Notes: generated by a model from the letters alone, not told the origin. Positions 44,106-52,757 are shown, numbered from the stretch's first letter. The stretch is 64,000 nucleotides of DNA from Evansella halocellulosilytica (GCF_002335745.1 NZ_NIST01000001.1:2142039-2206038), one strand, 5' to 3'. A program made the numbers and translations.

Positions 44106-44903
44106 GTGAGTGGGATAGTCAGTGTTGCTGCAGTACAGATGCATTCAGCAATAGGTGAAGTTATCACAAATCGTCAGCAAGCTGTCGAATTCGTACGGGA
44201 AGCAGCTGCGAATGGCGCTAAACTGATTAGTTTACCTGAGTTGTGGGTGACTGGCTATGGGTTGGAAACGGGGGAGTTTCATAGATTAAGTGAGCCAGCA
44301 GACGGTGAAACTGTGTCGTTGTTTAAGCAACTGGCGAATGAACTGAAAGTTGTATTGATCATTCCATTTCCGGAGAAAGCGACGAAGCTTGGAATTGAGA
44401 ATATGTTCATTTCAGCTGCGATTATTGATGCGGATGGAACCGTAGTGGGGATCTATCGGAAGTCGATGCTTTGGGGAGAGGAGAGCAGGACATTTGTACG
44501 AGGGGAAAAGCGGTATCACGTTTATGAGACAGCTATAGGTCGTATCGGTGTGCTAATTTGTTACGATATTGAATTCCCAGAGCCGACAAGGTTGCTTGCT
44601 TTGCAAGGAGCTGATCTGCTTGTCGTCCCTTCTGTATGGAGTAAGGAGGCAAAGTCACGTTGGGATATTCAGCTGCCTGCCCGAGGGTTAGATAATACGA
44701 TATACGTTTTAGGTACGAATGCCGTAAGCGGTGGTGCATGTGGGAAAAGCAAGTTTATCGGTCCACAAGGAACGGTGCTAAATGAAGCTTCCTCAATAGA
44801 GGAGGAGATCATTTACGGAGAGGTCGATTTACAAACACTATTAGAAACGAGGAAGACCATCCCATATTTAAAGGATTACAAGTGCCAGGCACTTGTCGAA
44901 TAA
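44106..44903 (+). CDS. Carbon-nitrogen hydrolase (nitrilase superfamily)
   Basis: A 265-residue enzyme with the Glu-Lys-Cys triad: Glu in SLPELWVTGY, Lys in YRKSMLWGE, Cys in VLICYDIEFPE. It is probably an amidase such as an omega-amidase or N-carbamyl hydrolase; the substrate is unknown. The start is uncertain: GTG 44106 sits almost on GGGGAGG, while codon 44115 (ATA) has better spacing and fits the usual VAAVQM beginning. The last residues, KCQALVE and the stop, are encoded by a dispersed palindrome (44879-44900), so the native C-terminus has been replaced or extended. Confidence 0.85.
   Translation: MSGIVSVAAVQMHSAIGEVITNRQQAVEFVREAAANGAKLISLPELWVTGYGLETGEFHRLSEPADGETVSLFKQLANELKVVLIIPFPEKATKLGIENMFISAAIIDADGTVVGIYRKSMLWGEESRTFVRGEKRYHVYETAIGRIGVLICYDIEFPEPTRLLALQGADLLVVPSVWSKEAKSRWDIQLPARGLDNTIYVLGTNAVSGGACGKSKFIGPQGTVLNEASSIEEEIIYGEVDLQTLLETRKTIPYLKDYKCQALVE
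44879..44900. repeat. Dispersed palindrome, TTCGACAA-arm type, inside a gene end
   Basis: CAAGTGCCAGGCACTTGTCGAA forms the last codons of the nitrilase-family gene; the left TTCGA arm part is missing. Confidence 0.85.
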
Positions 44904-44925
44904 AAGCTCACATAACAGCTCATGA

Positions 44926-44972
44926 ACACCCAAAAATATCCAGGTGCCAGGCGCCTGGATATTTTTGGGTGT
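44926..44972. repeat. Dispersed palindrome, AAAAATATCC-arm type
   Basis: A 47-bp near-perfect palindrome: arm ACACCCAAAAATATCC, core AGGTGCCAGGCGCCT, matching right arm. It lies between the convergent nitrilase-family and dbpA genes, where it can act as a bidirectional terminator. The second copy of this arm type is at 62411. Confidence 0.9.
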
Positions 44973-45002
44973 ATTTATTGTTTTATTGTTGGGTTATTTG
45001 GG

Positions 45003-46442
45003 TTATGTTTTTGCTTTATGGACTTTTAGTTGTTTCCCTTTTATCGTTTTCGTTTTCATTTCTTTGAGGACGTGGGGGCCTTTCCCATTGAGAATATCAA
45101 CATACGTACAATGATCCTGAATGGTTATGATGCCTATGTCTTCAGCTGTAATGTCCGGAATGTTTGTAAGTGTTCCAACGAAATCAATAGGTCGTAACTT
45201 CTTTTTCTTGCCGCCATTAAAGTATAGTTTCATAATATTTTTATTTAGTTCGGTACTTTTATCCTTTTTCTCAACTGGAATTGTTTTCATTTTCTTTTCA
45301 AAATCAGCTTTCAAATTCTGAACGACTTTTCGTGTTGGTGCTTGCTTGTTTGGAATGGAAAAACCTATATATCGTTCAATATCTTGGAGATGTCTACTAT
45401 CATAACGGGTAACAAAGGAAATCGCTTTTCCTGTTTTACCTGCTCTGCCAGTACGTCCAGTTCTATGTACATAGCTTTCTTTCTCTGTAGGCAAGTCGTA
45501 ATTAATGACGAGCGATATATTGTCTATGTCAATCCCTCTTGCTGCAACGTCGGTAGCGATTAAATAACGGAATTGTCCTCGTTTAAATCTATTCATTACA
45601 TTGAATCTGTCTTTTTGATAGAGGCCGCCATGAATTTTTTCACAAGGGTAGTTTGCTTGTTTTAATTGACGAAACAGATTGTCTACCTTTTCTTGTGTGC
45701 TGCAAAAAATGATACAGCTATCTGGATTTTCTGCGATGGTGACATGTTTTAACAAGGAAAGCTTATCGTGTTCATCTACTTTAATTAATGTATGCTCGAT
45801 TTTTTCAGTTGCTAAGCTTGATTTAGTAATTTCAATCTCAACTGGTGATTGCATGTATTTTTGACGAAGGTTATCGACATCATCTGGTATGGTTGCAGAG
45901 AAAATCGATGTGACTCTGGATTTCGGCAATTTTTTAATAATTGCTTCGACTTGATCGATGAACCCCATATTAAACATTTCGTCAGCTTCATCAATAATAA
46001 GATATTTGATCTTTTCTGTTGCTAGAGTGCCTTTTTCGATATGATCAAATACTCTTCCAGGTGTTCCGACAACGACATGCGTTTTTTGTTTTAATTCAAG
46101 CCTTTGTTTGTTAAATGGATGCTTGCCGTAAATGGCTGCAGCTTTTATTCGTTTATACCGACCAATATTGGATATGTCCTCTTTCACTTGAGTGGCCAGT
46201 TCCCTAGTTGGTGTGAGAATCAATGCCTGCGGCTTGTTTTCTTCCCAATCGATTAATTCACATATTGGGATACCGAATGAAGCGGTTTTACCGCTCCCGG
46301 TTTGAGATTTAACGACCAGATCCTGCTTTTGTAATGCTTTTGGAATGACTTTTTGCTGTACTTCTGTCGGTGTATGGAAATGTAAATCTGATAATGCCCG
46401 TTTAATATCCGCACTTAGTTCATATTGATTAAACTTATTCAT
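45003..46442 (-). CDS. dbpA: DEAD-box RNA helicase DbpA (YxiN)
   Basis: A 479-residue ATP-dependent RNA helicase. Motifs are [12 protein letters not shown] (I), PTRELA (Ia), TPGR (Ib), DEAD ([15 protein letters not shown]), SAT (III), and [13 protein letters not shown] (VI). The C-terminal DbpA RNA-binding domain (about 405-475, [16 protein letters not shown]) recognises 23S rRNA hairpin 92 in this family, so it acts in 50S ribosome assembly. GAGG precedes ATG 46442. The upstream region holds a perfect dispersed palindrome. Confidence 0.93.
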   Translation of the reverse strand: MNKFNQYELSADIKRALSDLHFHTPTEVQQKVIPKALQKQDLVVKSQTGSGKTASFGIPICELIDWEENKPQALILTPTRELATQVKEDISNIGRYKRIKAAAIYGKHPFNKQRLELKQKTHVVVGTPGRVFDHIEKGTLATEKIKYLIIDEADEMFNMGFIDQVEAIIKKLPKSRVTSIFSATIPDDVDNLRQKYMQSPVEIEITKSSLATEKIEHTLIKVDEHDKLSLLKHVTIAENPDSCIIFCSTQEKVDNLFRQLKQANYPCEKIHGGLYQKDRFNVMNRFKRGQFRYLIATDVAARGIDIDNISLVINYDLPTEKESYVHRTGRTGRAGKTGKAISFVTRYDSRHLQDIERYIGFSIPNKQAPTRKVVQNLKADFEKKMKTIPVEKKDKSTELNKNIMKLYFNGGKKKKLRPIDFVGTLTNIPDITAEDIGIITIQDHCTYVDILNGKGPHVLKEMKTKTIKGKQLKVHKAKT

Positions 46443-46462
46443 CGCTCAAAACCTCACTTTGG

Positions 46463-46491
46463 ATTCGACAAGTGCCTGGCACTTGTCGAAT
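46463..46491. repeat. Dispersed palindrome, TTCGACAA-arm type (perfect)
   Basis: A 29-bp perfect dyad: ATTCGACAA, GTGCCTGGCAC, TTGTCGAAT. It lies 21 bases upstream of dbpA. Confidence 0.92.
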
Positions 46492-46646
46492 GTAATCATA
46501 CTATAGTTTTGCTTTTTATCCTAGGAAGCATGTGGATCTCAATGTATTTCTTTGGAAGTGACAAGGCATTCGTTTAAAAAATATGATTAAAGGTCGGAAA
46601 GGTGTTAACAGGATAAGTAAAAGGATAATGGGTGGAGGGTTCTTAT

Positions 46647-46691
46647 ATGACACACGAACAGAACATGTGGAGAGAAAATGGGGTAGGTTAG
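46647..46691 (+). CDS. Possible 14-residue peptide
   Basis: MTHEQNMWRENGVG follows GGTGGAGGG by seven bases and is followed within 15 bases by a strong terminator. The ribosome binding site is good but the frame is very short; it may be chance. Confidence 0.25.
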   Translation: MTHEQNMWRENGVG

Positions 46692-46702
46692 GATTAAGAA
46701 AA

Positions 46703-46744
46703 GAAAAAACAACTGCTGGTTCCAATATAGCAGTTGTTTTTTTT
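46703..46744. terminator. Bidirectional terminator (mainly for htpX)
   Basis: AAAAAACAACTGCT pairs with AGCAGTTGTTTTTT, an almost perfect 14-bp stem with T-runs on both strands. It lies just after htpX on the minus strand. Confidence 0.9.
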
Positions 46745-46749
46745 GAATT

Positions 46750-47664
46750 TTATTGTTGTTCAAGACGTTTAATTCTCTCGTCTAACTCTGGATGTGAAGA
46801 GAATAGGTTCATGACTCCGCCTTTTCCATTGATCTTCATCGTCTGAATCGCTGAATCGTCTGTACGATCATTAGCAGTAGCACGACTAACGTGTGCTTTT
46901 AACGACCGTAGAGCATGAGCCATTTTGTCTTTACCGGCTAAGTCTGCTCCGCCGCGATCGGCATGGAATTCTCGATGGCGTGAGTATGCCATAACGACAA
47001 GACTTCCAAGGATTGAGAATAGTATTTGGAAAATAATAATAGCGGCAAAACGAACGACAAACTGTAGTTCAGAACGAACTAAACGTGACACTAGGATTGC
47101 TGCAATTCGTGAGAAGAAGACGACGAATGTGTTCACGACACCTTGTAGCAATGTCATGGTCACCATGTCTCCATTTGCAACGTGGGCAACCTCATGGGCA
47201 ATAACCCCTTCTACCGCATCATCGTCCATTGTGTTTAATAGACCAGATGAAACGGCAATAAGCGAACGCTTTTTTGATGGACCCGTTGCAAATGCGTTTA
47301 CTTCGTTTGAATGGTAAATTCCAACTTCTGGCATATGCATTAAACCAGCTGCGCGTGACAGGCGGTGTACCTTTTCCACGACAGCACGTTCATGTGCAGA
47401 TAGCGGACCATCAGGATCAAGTACTTTTATTTTCATCATTTTTTTTGCGATCCATCTAGAGATTGCTAAAGAGATGAATGCTCCTGAAAAACCAACAAGT
47501 AAACTGAATACAGCAAGTGCTGTAAGGTCAATACCTAATCCAGGTCCTCCAGTATCAATAGTTCCGCTGACTCCAGTGTAGGTAGTGATCAAAGACCAGA
47601 CAATGACAATTGTCGTCATCACAAGAATATTTGTTAAAATAAAAAACAATAACCGTTTCCCCAT
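46750..47664 (-). CDS. htpX: Membrane protease HtpX
   Basis: A 304-residue M48 zinc metalloprotease. Two N-terminal helices (about 5-25, 48-68), the zinc motif [10 protein letters not shown], further helices at about 175-235, and the third ligand in [17 protein letters not shown]. It degrades damaged membrane proteins as part of envelope quality control. ATG 47664 follows a GGAGGCG site. Divergent from the methyltransferase gene, with a palindrome between. Confidence 0.94.
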   Translation of the reverse strand: MGKRLLFFILTNILVMTTIVIVWSLITTYTGVSGTIDTGGPGLGIDLTALAVFSLLVGFSGAFISLAISRWIAKKMMKIKVLDPDGPLSAHERAVVEKVHRLSRAAGLMHMPEVGIYHSNEVNAFATGPSKKRSLIAVSSGLLNTMDDDAVEGVIAHEVAHVANGDMVTMTLLQGVVNTFVVFFSRIAAILVSRLVRSELQFVVRFAAIIIFQILFSILGSLVVMAYSRHREFHADRGGADLAGKDKMAHALRSLKAHVSRATANDRTDDSAIQTMKINGKGGVMNLFSSHPELDERIKRLEQQ

Positions 47665-47711
47665 TATACGCCTCCATCTATTTTGAAATATATTAATATA
47701 TTAACATAGGT

Positions 47712-47732
47712 GACAAGTGCCAGGCACTTGTC
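47712..47732. repeat. Dispersed palindrome, GACAA-arm type
   Basis: A 21-bp dyad, GACAAGTGCC, A, GGCACTTGTC, followed by GAAT. It sits between the divergent htpX and methyltransferase genes. Confidence 0.9.
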
Positions 47733-47765
47733 GAATGAATTTATTATAAAAGGAATGAAAAAAAT

Positions 47766-48749
47766 TTGATTACTATTCAAAATGACAAACTGAAATCGAT
47801 CTATACATTTTCATATACAGAAGAAGAGCTGGAGTTATGTAAGCTGGAAATGCGGGCATTTTTTGGGATGGATTCCATATCTGGCACGTTAGAAAGTCAC
47901 ATTCAAGTTGATCCGACGAGAAGTCCATTTATGAATGAACGGATTGATGTGCTCTTAGAGAGTGAATCTATATCGGAAATGGCTAAGAAAGTCAAAAATC
48001 TACCTAAAAGTGAGATGACATTTAAAGTCGTGTTCGTAAAAAATCCATCCGGAGAAAAACTGTCGTTTAAAGAAAGACAAGCTGTTGAAAAAGAAGTCGG
48101 GCTGCAAGTGCGAGGGGATATTGATTTAAATCGTCCGGAACAATTATTTGGAATAATGAAAGTCAACGGACGTTGGGTGTTTGGCCATCTCCATCAAAGC
48201 AACTCGAAATGGTTAGAACATCAAAATAAGCCTCACGAATACTCAACAGCTTTGAGCACCAAAATGGCTCGAACTGTCGTCAATATCGCAGTACCAAAAC
48301 CGGAAGGAGTTAAAGCGATTGACCCTTGCTGTGGAATTGGAACCGTCCTTATCGAAGCGTGTTCGATGGGAGTGAATATTGACGGGAGTGACCTTAATAT
48401 TCGCGTCGTGTACGGTTCAAGAAAGAACCTCGCACATTTTGGCTATTCAGCTGAAGTATCGTTAAAAGATATTCGGGAAGTGACAGGAGATTACGATGTT
48501 GCGATTATTGATATGCCTTACAACCTCTGTTCAGTAATCTCAGATGAAGAACGATATGAGATGTTTAAAAGTGCATGTTCTTTTGCAAATAAGGTTGTGA
48601 TTGTCACCATTGATCCCGTTGATGAAATAGTTAAGAATGCAGGTTTAACAATAATTGACCGTTGCAAAGCTAGCAAAAATAAAACATTCACCCGTGAAGT
48701 ACTTGTGACAAGTGCCAGTCACTTTCCGAAAAATGTCGAATTCGATTAG
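47766..48749 (+). CDS. TRM11/THUMP-like RNA methyltransferase
   Basis: A 327-residue SAM-dependent methyltransferase. The N-terminal region (to about 165) is THUMP-like. The catalytic part has the SAM motif AIDPCCGIGTVLIEA and the amino-methyltransferase motif DMPYNL (N/D-PPY type). It resembles the UPF0020/TRM11 family that methylates guanine N2 in RNA. TTG 47766 follows AAAGGAA. The last codons (VTSASHFPKNVEFD) come from a degenerate dispersed palindrome, so the C-terminus appears altered. Confidence 0.82.
   Translation: MITIQNDKLKSIYTFSYTEEELELCKLEMRAFFGMDSISGTLESHIQVDPTRSPFMNERIDVLLESESISEMAKKVKNLPKSEMTFKVVFVKNPSGEKLSFKERQAVEKEVGLQVRGDIDLNRPEQLFGIMKVNGRWVFGHLHQSNSKWLEHQNKPHEYSTALSTKMARTVVNIAVPKPEGVKAIDPCCGIGTVLIEACSMGVNIDGSDLNIRVVYGSRKNLAHFGYSAEVSLKDIREVTGDYDVAIIDMPYNLCSVISDEERYEMFKSACSFANKVVIVTIDPVDEIVKNAGLTIIDRCKASKNKTFTREVLVTSASHFPKNVEFD
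48707..48740. repeat. Dispersed palindrome, degenerate copy inside a gene end
   Basis: GACAAGTGCCAGTCACTTTC is followed by a displaced ATGTCGAA. It overlaps the 3' end of the methyltransferase gene. Confidence 0.75.
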
Positions 48750-48878
48750 GTAGGTGAGGAACGAATTGAATATAAAGAAATGAGGCTGTCCCAAAAGGTC
48801 GCTGAATAGCGACCTTTAGTGGACGGTCTCTTTTCTATTTCGTTTGATTTTTTATTGTTTTAGAGGACAGGTGGCCTG

Positions 48879-50474
48879 TTATCCTGCCATCTGCTCTCTC
48901 TTTTTTTCTTTTTGTTCTTTGAATTTATAATGTCTTTCCCATTTTAGAAAGTTATGGGCAATACAAAGAAGACCCCATTCCAGCGTAGTTTTGGAAAGGC
49001 CTCTCAGATGAAACCGATCAAAGCCCCGGTTATATTTTATTTGTCCAAAAACAGGCTCTACGTCACACTTTCTCTGCCGATAAAGCTGACTGCCAGTTTC
49101 CGTGTTCAGTCGATCACGAACCTGTCTTCGCTGCTCCTGATTTTTCATGGAAACACTGATGGTCTTGGTGTCATTTCCTTTAGCACATACTTCCTGGAAA
49201 GGGCAGCCGTGACAATCCACGCACCGGTAAACACGCTTGATAGTTGTATAACCGTTTTCAGTTTGGCGATTTGCCTTGTACTGAAACGTGAGACGCTTAT
49301 TATTGGCGCATATCCACTCATCTTCATCCTCATCATATTGGAGATTTTCCACCCGTCCAACCTGATTTTTGAACTTTTTAGTCTGTTCTTTATCAAGCGT
49401 ACTGTATTTCACAAAAGCTTCCATTTGCTTCTCTTCACAAAAGGAGTAATTTTCCTCGCTACCGTATCCTGAGTCGGCTATCAGATGCTCCGGCAGTGGT
49501 CGTCCGTATTTCTCTAAAAGTTCAAAATGGGGTTTTAGGCAACCAGGATCACCGGCACGCTGATGAAGACTAAACCCGGTAATAAACTGGTTTTCGGTTC
49601 CTGTCTGAATGTTGTAACCTGGCTTGAGTTGGCCATTACGCATATGGTCGTCTTTCATTCTCATAAAGCTGGCATCCGTATCCGTTTTAGAATAGCTGTT
49701 TCGCCCCGCCAGAATCTCTTTTTGTTTTTCATATTTTTCTTTTCGCGGAAGAAGGTCCTTCTCAAGCTGGCGCTTCGCTTTTTTAACCTCACGGTTTTTT
49801 GGTTCATCAACCAGTTTCTTTTCGAGATGGTTAATAGACTCTTTGATATCCTCTGAAGTAATTGGATCAGCCTCCAGTTTCTCTTGCTCGTCCAACTCTC
49901 CTGCGTGTTCCTCGTCTTGCTTGGTCACCTTTTCAATGCCCTGCATAATGGTGTGGTACTTTTCGTTGAGCTGACTGTCGTAGCGCTCTGTGGCTTTTCG
50001 CCAGACGAACGTATATTTATTGGCATTAGCTTCTACTTTGGTGCCATCAAGGAAGTAATCTTCTAACTTTACGAGGCCGTGATTCCGAAGGAGATCAACT
50101 ATGGAAAAGAAAACTTCATAAATAATATCTTTCATCTTCTCGGAGCGAAAACGGTTGATCGTGCGAAAATCAGGCTTTTGATGACGGGCAAGCCACATAA
50201 AATAGATGTTTTCATTAAGTTGTTTTGCGATTTGTCTGGAGGAATAGATTTTCTGTGTATAGGCATAAAGGATAATCTTTAACATCATTTTGGGATGGTA
50301 AGGAGGACGGCCGCCGCCATCGTAACATTGATAGAGAATAGATTCATCCAGTTCTTCGACGGCTTGATTGACAATGCGGCAAACGTGATGGACAGGAATT
50401 TCTATTTCAAGATCCATTGGTAAGTATAGCTGATCCATGTTATAATCTTGGAAAGAAATATGATTATGTTTCAT
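48879..50474 (-). CDS. IS1182-family transposase
   Basis: A 531-residue DDE transposase. The N-terminal DUF772-like region has GGGRPPYHPKMMLKIILYAYTQKIYSSRQI. The catalytic Asp residues fit DYFLDGTKVEANANKYTF and LIADSGYGSEE. A zinc-finger-like CVDCHGCPFQEVC precedes the Glu segment VEPVFGQIKYNRGFDRFHLRG. The length is normal, so it appears intact. Its GGAGGCGA site lies in a 12-bp inverted repeat (50475-50541), a layout that limits translation of read-through transcripts. Confidence 0.92.
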   Translation of the reverse strand: MKHNHISFQDYNMDQLYLPMDLEIEIPVHHVCRIVNQAVEELDESILYQCYDGGGRPPYHPKMMLKIILYAYTQKIYSSRQIAKQLNENIYFMWLARHQKPDFRTINRFRSEKMKDIIYEVFFSIVDLLRNHGLVKLEDYFLDGTKVEANANKYTFVWRKATERYDSQLNEKYHTIMQGIEKVTKQDEEHAGELDEQEKLEADPITSEDIKESINHLEKKLVDEPKNREVKKAKRQLEKDLLPRKEKYEKQKEILAGRNSYSKTDTDASFMRMKDDHMRNGQLKPGYNIQTGTENQFITGFSLHQRAGDPGCLKPHFELLEKYGRPLPEHLIADSGYGSEENYSFCEEKQMEAFVKYSTLDKEQTKKFKNQVGRVENLQYDEDEDEWICANNKRLTFQYKANRQTENGYTTIKRVYRCVDCHGCPFQEVCAKGNDTKTISVSMKNQEQRRQVRDRLNTETGSQLYRQRKCDVEPVFGQIKYNRGFDRFHLRGLSKTTLEWGLLCIAHNFLKWERHYKFKEQKEKKREQMAG

Positions 50475-50541
50475 AAAGAAATCGCCTCCTGGTATGGTTT
50501 TGGTGTGGTGCTTTAATTATACCAAATGGGGCGATTTCTTT
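50475..50541 (-). promoter_or_regulatory. Hairpin sequestering the IS1182 transposase ribosome binding site
   Basis: AAAGAAATCGCC (50475-50486) pairs with GGCGATTTCTTT (50530-50541). On the minus strand the GGAGGCGA site forms part of the stem directly before ATG. Confidence 0.7.
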
Positions 50542-50544
50542 ATT

Positions 50545-50969
50545 TTTCAATTTTATTAAAAAAGCTCGAAAGAGTGGCAGGCGGCGACTCCCTCAGAAAA
50601 AGTTGTTATGAAGGGCTTTCGCCCTTGTCATGAACTTTGAAAAAAATTTTTTCTAAAGAGTCCTCCGAGACCCACAACCACATAATGTAATCAAATACAC
50701 ATTATGGATCATTAAGTGACGCGTTGCGTTGGCAGTTTGACAAATACTGCCAGATTAAACATGATTTGCACGAGTGATCTCTGCTTCTATCAGGTGACTT
50801 ACCCTCCCATGTCTCTTGGCATCAAGTGCATACATTCCTTCGTTGGGTCTTGCCTGACGCAGAGCTCGGGCTCATACTCCAGCATGGACTGACACTCTAA
50901 TGGCCGTCTTAAGTCGCCGTCTGCCGAATCTCTGTGCCTTTGTTGTTGATTTAGATGGAACGCAGGTTT
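50545..50969 (-). ncRNA. Noncoding 3' region of the IS110 element, candidate bridge RNA
   Basis: A 425-base stretch without a reading frame lies downstream of the IS110 transposase. It holds strong hairpins: AAAGTT...AGGGC-TTTC-GCCCT...ACTTT (about 50598-50641), GGCAGT-TTGACAAAT-ACTGCC (about 50731-50751), and others. IS110-family elements are now known to encode a structured bridge RNA in a flanking noncoding end that guides recombination. The location and structure fit, but element ends and loop complementarity were not determined. Confidence 0.45.
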
Positions 50970-52250
50970 TTACGCTGCTTTGTTCTGTGTACCTTGTGAA
51001 AGGTCCGCTATCATTCTGTGAGGGTCAAACATAATCTGGTTTTTACTTAGTCCGTGTAACACCTGAAGCAGTTTTCTACACAACACGACCATCGCTTCTT
51101 TTTTGGTCAGTGGATTATGCTCTCGTGAGTGATAATACGTGTACAAATCATGAAAAGCAGTGTTGTTCTGAATCAGTGGAAGGATCGCTTTGTAAAGTAA
51201 AACGCGAAGTCGTCTCCTTCCACGTTTAGATATCTTCTTCGTACCCTCATGTTTGCCTGAGCTATTGTCTCGCAATGTTAGTCCCGCTAGCTTAATGATT
51301 TGGCGTGGATGCTTGTAATTGCGAAGAGAGCCTGTCTCGGCCAATAATGCGCTTATTGTGTTTTCACTTATTCCTTGGATTGAAACAAGGAATTGGAACT
51401 CGTCTAAATCTTTGGCCCGCTCAATCATGTGAGAGGTTACCTCTTCGAGCTGTAAGTCCAATAACTCAAGTTGACTGACAAGGCCCTGTATTTCCATCCT
51501 TGCCATTTGATCACTCTGTGTCACTCCGATGGAGTGATGGGCCTTTTCAATGAGGGCCACCATCTTGGGCTTTCCAGCATACTTGGCTCCTGCTTCCTTC
51601 TGTTGTTTAATTAATTCTTCAACAGAGGCGCCTCTGATGTCTCCTGGAAGCGGAGTCAGCTTTAAGACCGTTAGAGCTTGTTGGCCATAGTGTTTAAATA
51701 CTTGATTAAATTCCGGAAAATAAAGGTCCAACCATCGCTGTATTCGGTTTTTTACCATAGCAATGTCTTTACGCAATCGTTCCTGGACCGCTGATCCTTG
51801 ACGTATGTGATGATCTACAGGCGTCATCTTCCTTGGTATACTAAAGTACCCATTCGGAAGGAGTTTCGCTATAATACGCGAATCTTTCGCATCATTCTTT
51901 GTTTGTAGATTATCGTCCATTTCCTTGGATTGTTTCACATGCATTGGATTAACCAAAACAAAAGGTAATCCTGAGATCTCTAAAAATGCCGCAAGGTTCA
52001 TCCAGTAATGACCAGTTGCTTCAAAACCGATGAGTACATTTGTTTTTTGGTGTGTTTCCATTAGATCTTTAACAGTCTTTTCGAAATGAATGAAACCGTC
52101 TTTCGATTGGTGGACTCGCCACACCCTAGCAAGTTCACGTCCACGCAGGTCAACGGCACATGCATAGTGATTTTTTTTAGCAATATCAATACCTATGACC
52201 AAAGTGTCTTCGTTTACTTGATTAATTTTTTCATTTCGAATACGATTCAT
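50970..52250 (-). CDS. IS110-family (DEDD) recombinase/transposase
   Basis: A 426-residue recombinase. The N-terminal RuvC-like DEDD domain (about 15-170) shows LVIGIDIAKKNHYACAVD, GFEATGHYW and KNDAKDSRIIAKLL. The C-terminal Tnp20 domain has the catalytic-serine region LLAETGSLRNYKHPRQIIKLAGL, then SSGKHEGTKKISKRGRRRLR. The family recombines without terminal inverted repeats, guided by a bridge RNA. It appears full-length. The ribosome binding site is inside a hairpin. Confidence 0.92.
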   Translation of the reverse strand: MNRIRNEKINQVNEDTLVIGIDIAKKNHYACAVDLRGRELARVWRVHQSKDGFIHFEKTVKDLMETHQKTNVLIGFEATGHYWMNLAAFLEISGLPFVLVNPMHVKQSKEMDDNLQTKNDAKDSRIIAKLLPNGYFSIPRKMTPVDHHIRQGSAVQERLRKDIAMVKNRIQRWLDLYFPEFNQVFKHYGQQALTVLKLTPLPGDIRGASVEELIKQQKEAGAKYAGKPKMVALIEKAHHSIGVTQSDQMARMEIQGLVSQLELLDLQLEEVTSHMIERAKDLDEFQFLVSIQGISENTISALLAETGSLRNYKHPRQIIKLAGLTLRDNSSGKHEGTKKISKRGRRRLRVLLYKAILPLIQNNTAFHDLYTYYHSREHNPLTKKEAMVVLCRKLLQVLHGLSKNQIMFDPHRMIADLSQGTQNKAA

Positions 52251-52251
52251 G

Positions 52252-52312
52252 AAGGATCCTCCTTTGTGAATGCTTATTTCTTACGGCACTTGCATCATAT
52301 CGGAGGATCCTT
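52252..52312. promoter_or_regulatory. Hairpin at the IS110 transposase ribosome binding site
   Basis: AAGGATCCTCC (52252-52262) pairs perfectly with GGAGGATCCTT (52302-52312). On the minus strand it masks GGAGGATCC before ATG. On the plus strand it ends in TTTTTTT and could terminate transcription entering from outside. Confidence 0.7.
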
Positions 52313-52339
52313 TTTTTATCAATAGGACGTATAGTTATT

Positions 52340-52465
52340 TGACAGGAATGCTCCAGCGGGAAAAGCAACAGCTGAAGACCCCGCAGGGTGGTTTTCCCAA
52401 GGAGGCTGAAGTGTTGCCCGCGGAAAGCGTCCGCCTAGAGCGATTCGAGCGAACCTATTACATTT
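52340..52465. repeat. Interspersed Bacillus-type repeat
   Basis: The stretch with GCTCCAGCGGGAAAAGC, GGAGGCTGAAGTGTTGCCC and GAAAGCGTCCGCCTAGAGCG resembles a noncoding repeat I know from many Bacillus genomes. No gene is visible. A shorter degenerate relative may lie at about 33310-33350. Confidence 0.5.
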
Positions 52466-52490
52466 ACTTCAATTAATTAGTTAAAACAAA

Positions 52491-52533
52491 GAGGGTGTCA
52501 CCGAAAGCTAGGCTTTTGGGACACCCTCATTTT
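52491..52533. terminator. Hairpin at right boundary of the IS region
   Basis: GAGGGTGTC pairs with GACACCCTC, enclosing AAAGC/GCTTT, followed by ATTTT. It is both terminator-like and half of the long-range inverted repeat. Confidence 0.65.
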
Positions 52534-52694
52534 AAGGTATACGAGTCTTCTTTATGAATATAAATTTATTGACCTTCTTTCATGGATAAAGTTATGTAAT
52601 TAAAACTTTATTAGAAAAGAATGAATTTTTTTGCAGGAAATCATCGTATCATGTTGAACAATATTATTATGCGAAATATTTGTTTATTTAAACT

Positions 52695-52730
52695 ATTTGG
52701 AATCATACCAAAATTGGTGTTATTCCAAAT
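52695..52730. promoter_or_regulatory. 36-bp inverted repeat upstream of the amino acid importer
   Basis: ATTTGGAAT ... ACCAAAATTGGT ... ATTCCAAAT is a two-level dyad centred 45 bases before the binding-protein GTG. It has no T-run, so an operator is more likely than a terminator. It does not fit the TnrA/GlnR consensus. Confidence 0.5.
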
Positions 52731-52757
52731 GGCTATAAAAAAAGGGGGAAATAACAA

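Larger units (their letters stand above)
48778..52532. mobile_element. Composite or nested insertion-sequence region
   Basis: AAATGAGGCTGTCCCAAAAG at 48778-48797 recurs inverted at 52513-52532 with one mismatch in 20. Each copy is also part of a local hairpin (48782-48830 and 52491-52528). Between them lie an IS1182-type and an IS110-type transposase gene, both on the minus strand, and a stretch of interspersed repeat. The simplest reading is an IS1182 element whose right part was split by an IS110 insertion. No target duplication was obvious, and similar terminators could mimic the inverted repeat. Confidence 0.5.

Noticed and set aside
46583-46846. Plus-strand frame over the htpX terminator
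   Set aside because: It runs through a strong terminator and into antisense htpX; only the 14-codon frame at 46647 has a ribosome binding site.
47766-48749. DNA restriction-modification methyltransferase
   Set aside because: No endonuclease or specificity gene is nearby and the N-terminal half looks THUMP-like, favouring RNA methylation.
48954-49472. Plus-strand 172-residue open frame opposite the IS1182 transposase
   Set aside because: It is antisense to a well-supported transposase and has no ribosome binding site or family features.
52530-52757. Possible T-box or amino acid riboswitch before the importer
   Set aside because: No AGGGTGGNACCGCG-like T-box sequence, no terminator; only an isolated palindrome.
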